Origin: Cylindrodendrum hubeiense
Lineage: Eukaryota > Ascomycota > Sordariomycetes > Hypocreales > Nectriaceae
DNA: 19,374 bases
Direction of reading: 5' to 3'
NCBI GenBank assembly: GCA_014621425.1
Contig: JAANBB010000621.1
Span: 1-19,374 of the forward strand
Shown: piece by piece, positions 16,739-19,374 of the stretch
Position numbering within the stretch: position 1 is the stretch's first letter
Layout: each line of letters opens with the position of its first letter
Position numbers and translations under genes: made by a program
The notes under the pieces: model-generated
Databases searched by the model: none
What the model was told of the DNA's origin: nothing
Seen by the model: the letters and a program-made list of their open reading frames with translations, nothing else

Positions 16739-19374
16739 ATGCCTCGGTACTCTACCAAGGATCTGCCAGAGGCAGGGCGTAGAGCCGAGACCCTGCGGAA
16801 AACTGTTTCTTTCGAAGGAGCCTCTCGCGAGTCGTTCTCGGAAATTGCAAGTTCCTCGGGTAAGTGGCTTCCATTTCTACTTTTGATTTTGACCCTCGTT
16901 TTTACCCTCCGCTGTTGCTTGACTACTCGCCTACTGGTTTTTCATTTCATACTGCTCGTCTCACATTCTTTTCTATGCATTTCACTCCTCTTCCTTTGTG
17001 CTTTCGCCGGGTGCGAAGTTGCGTTGTGCTACTTGCATTTCTATACCATGCAATTTGTTAATCATGGCATATTTATCCATTTGCTTTGAAAATGATTGGT
17101 GGTAGCGTTTTTCCTCTCTATCTTGGGCTCTCTTTCAAAATTCACACATTGGCACGTCCGTCACGCGGTAACTAACCTAATACAGGCCTTCGTTCTCGGA
17201 GCTCTTCTCCTGAATCTCGGTGAGACCTCCCTGTGGCGATCTACTTGCTTGGCCATTCCCTAACACCACTGTAGAGTTATCAGAAAGTCGGCTTCGGACA
17301 TTGGAAAAGACTCGAGCACTAGGTATGATCTGTCAATTCGAGCCACTGTACCAAGCCATATTCTAACACCTCCACCTTAGCATGTCTGTCTTCATGGGAA
17401 GCATCTCTGAAGGTGATGATGTCTTTGCAACCAACGATTCTTTCAACACCTACGACGATGGCGTTGTGTGCAAAGCAGAGGCTAATGTCGACCTTATTAT
17501 TCGTCACCCTCCTGAGATCGACCCACAGGTTCTTTATTCCCCTAAAGCCTGCGTTTTTGTTGCCAAGTGAGCTCCTCCCCTCCATTCTGAGTAGCCTATA
17601 CTAAAAACCCTCAAACAGTTTGTCTTCGGGGTACGATGATGAGACCTTGAAGAACGAGGTCACCAGGATCTTCAGCGAGTATGGAGAGGTCTATACCAAG
17701 ATCAAGCGAGACAAACGCCGAATGCCATTCGCTTTTTGCCAATTCACAGTAAGTAATACGAACTTATTGTGCAATTATTTGCTAATGATATTTGTAGAAT
17801 ATTGCAGACGCAAAGTTTGCTCTTGACCATGGAGCCGAGCGTTTCATCCTTGGACGGTATTGTCGCGCAGAAGAGGCCCGGGCCAACCGTGAGTGATCGC
17901 CTGCATTCCCTCTATTCTATATCTTTCATTTGATATACTTACCCATACCAGGCACATTCATCGTTTACAAGAGATCTGGGGAGCGAACCCGCTTGAATGA
18001 AGCTCACGCGCTTCTCCAACACTATGGGTCGATCTCAAAGGTCGAGAATCTTGACCAGCACACCCAGGTAACCATGAATCTCCCACTTTCAGTTGTGGTT
18101 GTTTTCGAGATGTTTGACGCACGTCGAGACGTGTTAAAGGTAAGTCTTGAACTCGTTCCCTCTTCTTCATTTATTTCGAATAGTGCTGATGATAGTTTAG
18201 TCAACAAGCCGACATCCGGTGTTCGTCGTCATCCCTCACGACGCTGCTCACGAGCAGCAGCTGTTAGATGCGGCGATGAACAATTCAAACGCTGTAGAGC
18301 GTTATTGTAAGGATGCTCGGTCGATATATGTTGGCAATCTTCCCCCTTGTGTAAACGAGGACTTGATCCACCTTCTGGTGGCTCCATACGGGGAGGTGAT
18401 TGAGATTCAAATTAAGCAGAACACACTTCCCAATGGTAAGTTACACGCCGGAGTCATGGCTTCTCTCTACTCACTATCTTTTCTAGGGAATGTTGTGAAC
18501 TTTGCTTTTGTTGAGTTCGATAACAATGAGACTCCCGAACTCGCTGTCAATCATTGCGTGAGTTTCCCCCTCCACCTATCTGCCCATTTAATCTTGCCAC
18601 TGACAACATGATTAGAACGGCCGAGAGGTCCAGGGATACCTGATCCGTGTTCAGAAGAAGAAGCTTAAAGTTCCAACAACACCTCACCGAATACTTCCTG
18701 CCGGAGTCGTGGCTTCCAGCAGATCGCTCGGTCGCTCAGACTCCTTCCACTACCGTGGACCATCCACCTCTCACTCGAGCGTTTCCCGTCACCCCCGACA
18801 GCAGTCAACTGTTGACCCATGGGCGACCTCATCCAGAGCCTTGACTCTTCAAGCTCAGGCGGGTCCTTCCACCGGAAATGGCTATCTTATGGATACACCT
18901 TCGGAAGCCGCTTCTCAGTCTCTCGTTCGAGCTTATCCCCAGACCGGTGGCACTCGAGCTTATCCTCAGATTGGTGGCACTTCTGTCTATCCCTATGCTG
19001 GCAGCACTCAAGCCTACCCTGGTCCTTCTGGCTCTCAAACTTACACTCAACCTCCCCCCACTCAAGGCTCTTCTGAGTCAGTTGCTGCTCATGTCAAGTC
19101 CGAGACAGCCGACACTCAATTCCGCTCTGACGCAGCAGCTGCTTCCGAAGCCTACCCTGACCTTTCTGGCATTCAAACACATCCCCAGCTGGCCATTACT
19201 CAGGGCTTTTCTGAGCCTGCCCCTGCTCAACCCTACTCTGAGCCTGCCACTGCTCAACTTCACTCTGAGCCTGTCACTGCTCAACTTCACTCTGAGCCTA
19301 CCGCTACTCAACTTCACTCTGAGCCTGCCGCTACTCAACTTCACTCTGAGCCTGCCGCTGCTCAACCTCACTCT
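16739..19374 (+). CDS. RNA-binding protein with RRM domains and repeat-rich tail (ten exons, 3' end beyond the window)
   Basis: Exons: 16739-16859, 17186-17219, 17275-17322, 17381-17566, 17619-17748, 17798-17888, 17952-18139, 18201-18435, 18487-18557 and 18616 to the edge. Every junction has a GT donor and AG acceptor, several have CTAAC or CTAAT branch points, and frame holds throughout for 621 codons without a stop. Residues 1-68 are Ser/Arg-rich. RRM1 is about 124-203, with RNP2-like CVFVANL (125-131) and RNP1-like RMPFAFCQF (164-172). A degenerate RRM-like fold spans about 205-280. A further RRM is at about 306-384, with SIYVGNL (307-313) and VVNFAFVEF (347-355). A basic IRVQKKKLK joins a Ser/Gln/Tyr/Pro-rich tail with two sets of 9-residue repeats. 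The ATG has A at -3. It probably binds single-stranded RNA. Target and pathway are unknown, and I cannot name an ortholog. Nine coding introns are many for such a fungus. Confidence 0.92.
18928..19062 (+). repeat. Five 27-bp repeats encoding RAYPQTGGT-type units
   Basis: In-frame units of 9 residues in the RRM protein tail: RAYPQTGGT, RAYPQIGGT, SVYPYAGST, QAYPGPSGS and QTYTQPPPT. The Tyr at position 3 is kept in all five, and similarity falls from left to right. Confidence 0.85.
19210..19374 (+). repeat. 27-bp tandem repeat encoding SEPAxAQLH units, running off the window
   Basis: Six complete in-frame units at 19210-19236, 19237-19263, 19264-19290, 19291-19317, 19318-19344 and 19345-19371, followed by the start of a seventh. 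Units read SEPAPAQPY, SEPATAQLH, SEPVTAQLH, SEPTATQLH, SEPAATQLH and SEPAAAQPH. Near-identity at the DNA level points to recent duplication. The true copy number lies beyond the edge. Confidence 0.93.

Noticed and set aside
18062..18096. Tiny intron-like segment (GTAACC to TTTCAG) inside RRM exon 7
   Set aside because: It would be about 25 nt, too short for a spliceosomal intron, and removing it breaks the frame, while keeping it preserves the frame through the RRM-like module.
19078..19371. 97-codon antisense open frame made of SSGRLRVKL repeats
   Set aside because: It is the reverse complement of the 27-bp SEPAxAQLH repeat. A repeat period divisible by three keeps antisense frames open automatically.

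Overview
This window looks like genomic DNA of a filamentous ascomycete (Pezizomycotina, most likely Sordariomycetes; the order cannot be fixed from sequence alone). The reasons are short spliceosomal introns with GTRNGT-type donors, CTAAC-like branch points close to YAG acceptors, pyrimidine-rich promoter and leader tracts, and the gene families themselves. No tRNA, rRNA, CRISPR, plasmid or bacterial feature was seen.

Five protein-coding genes can be supported. From left to right they are: (1) + strand, 652-1594, translation initiation factor eIF1/SUI1, four exons, 114 aa; (2) - strand, 3282-2268, an Eos1-type ER membrane protein tied to N-glycosylation, four exons, 278 aa, convergent with eIF1; (3) - strand, 5992-4437, an unrecognised 501-aa hydrophilic protein with two exons, a helical middle and a basic C-terminal tail; (4) - strand, about 9987-8352, a fungal APH-like (aminoglycoside phosphotransferase/kinase fold) protein with one clear intron, an altered catalytic loop and a 5' end that looks frameshifted; (5) + strand, 16739 to the right edge, a multi-RRM RNA-binding protein with ten exons in view and a low-complexity tail of 9-residue repeats that runs off the window.

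The genes do not form an operon or an evident pathway. Two (eIF1 and the RRM protein) act on RNA or translation, one is an ER membrane protein, and two are lineage-type proteins of unknown role. Genes 4 and 5 are divergent and separated by about 6.7 kb in which no gene was recognised. That gap holds several minisatellites, a perfect 20-bp palindrome, a CGG-N3-CCG palindrome and some coding-like fragments with splice-like borders. Other observations of note are the very weak start context of eIF1 behind an AUG-free leader, a cluster of strong hairpins just 3' of eIF1, and a probable 5'-UTR intron in the RRM gene whose removal clears its leader of upstream AUGs. I saw no convincing new multi-gene system here.
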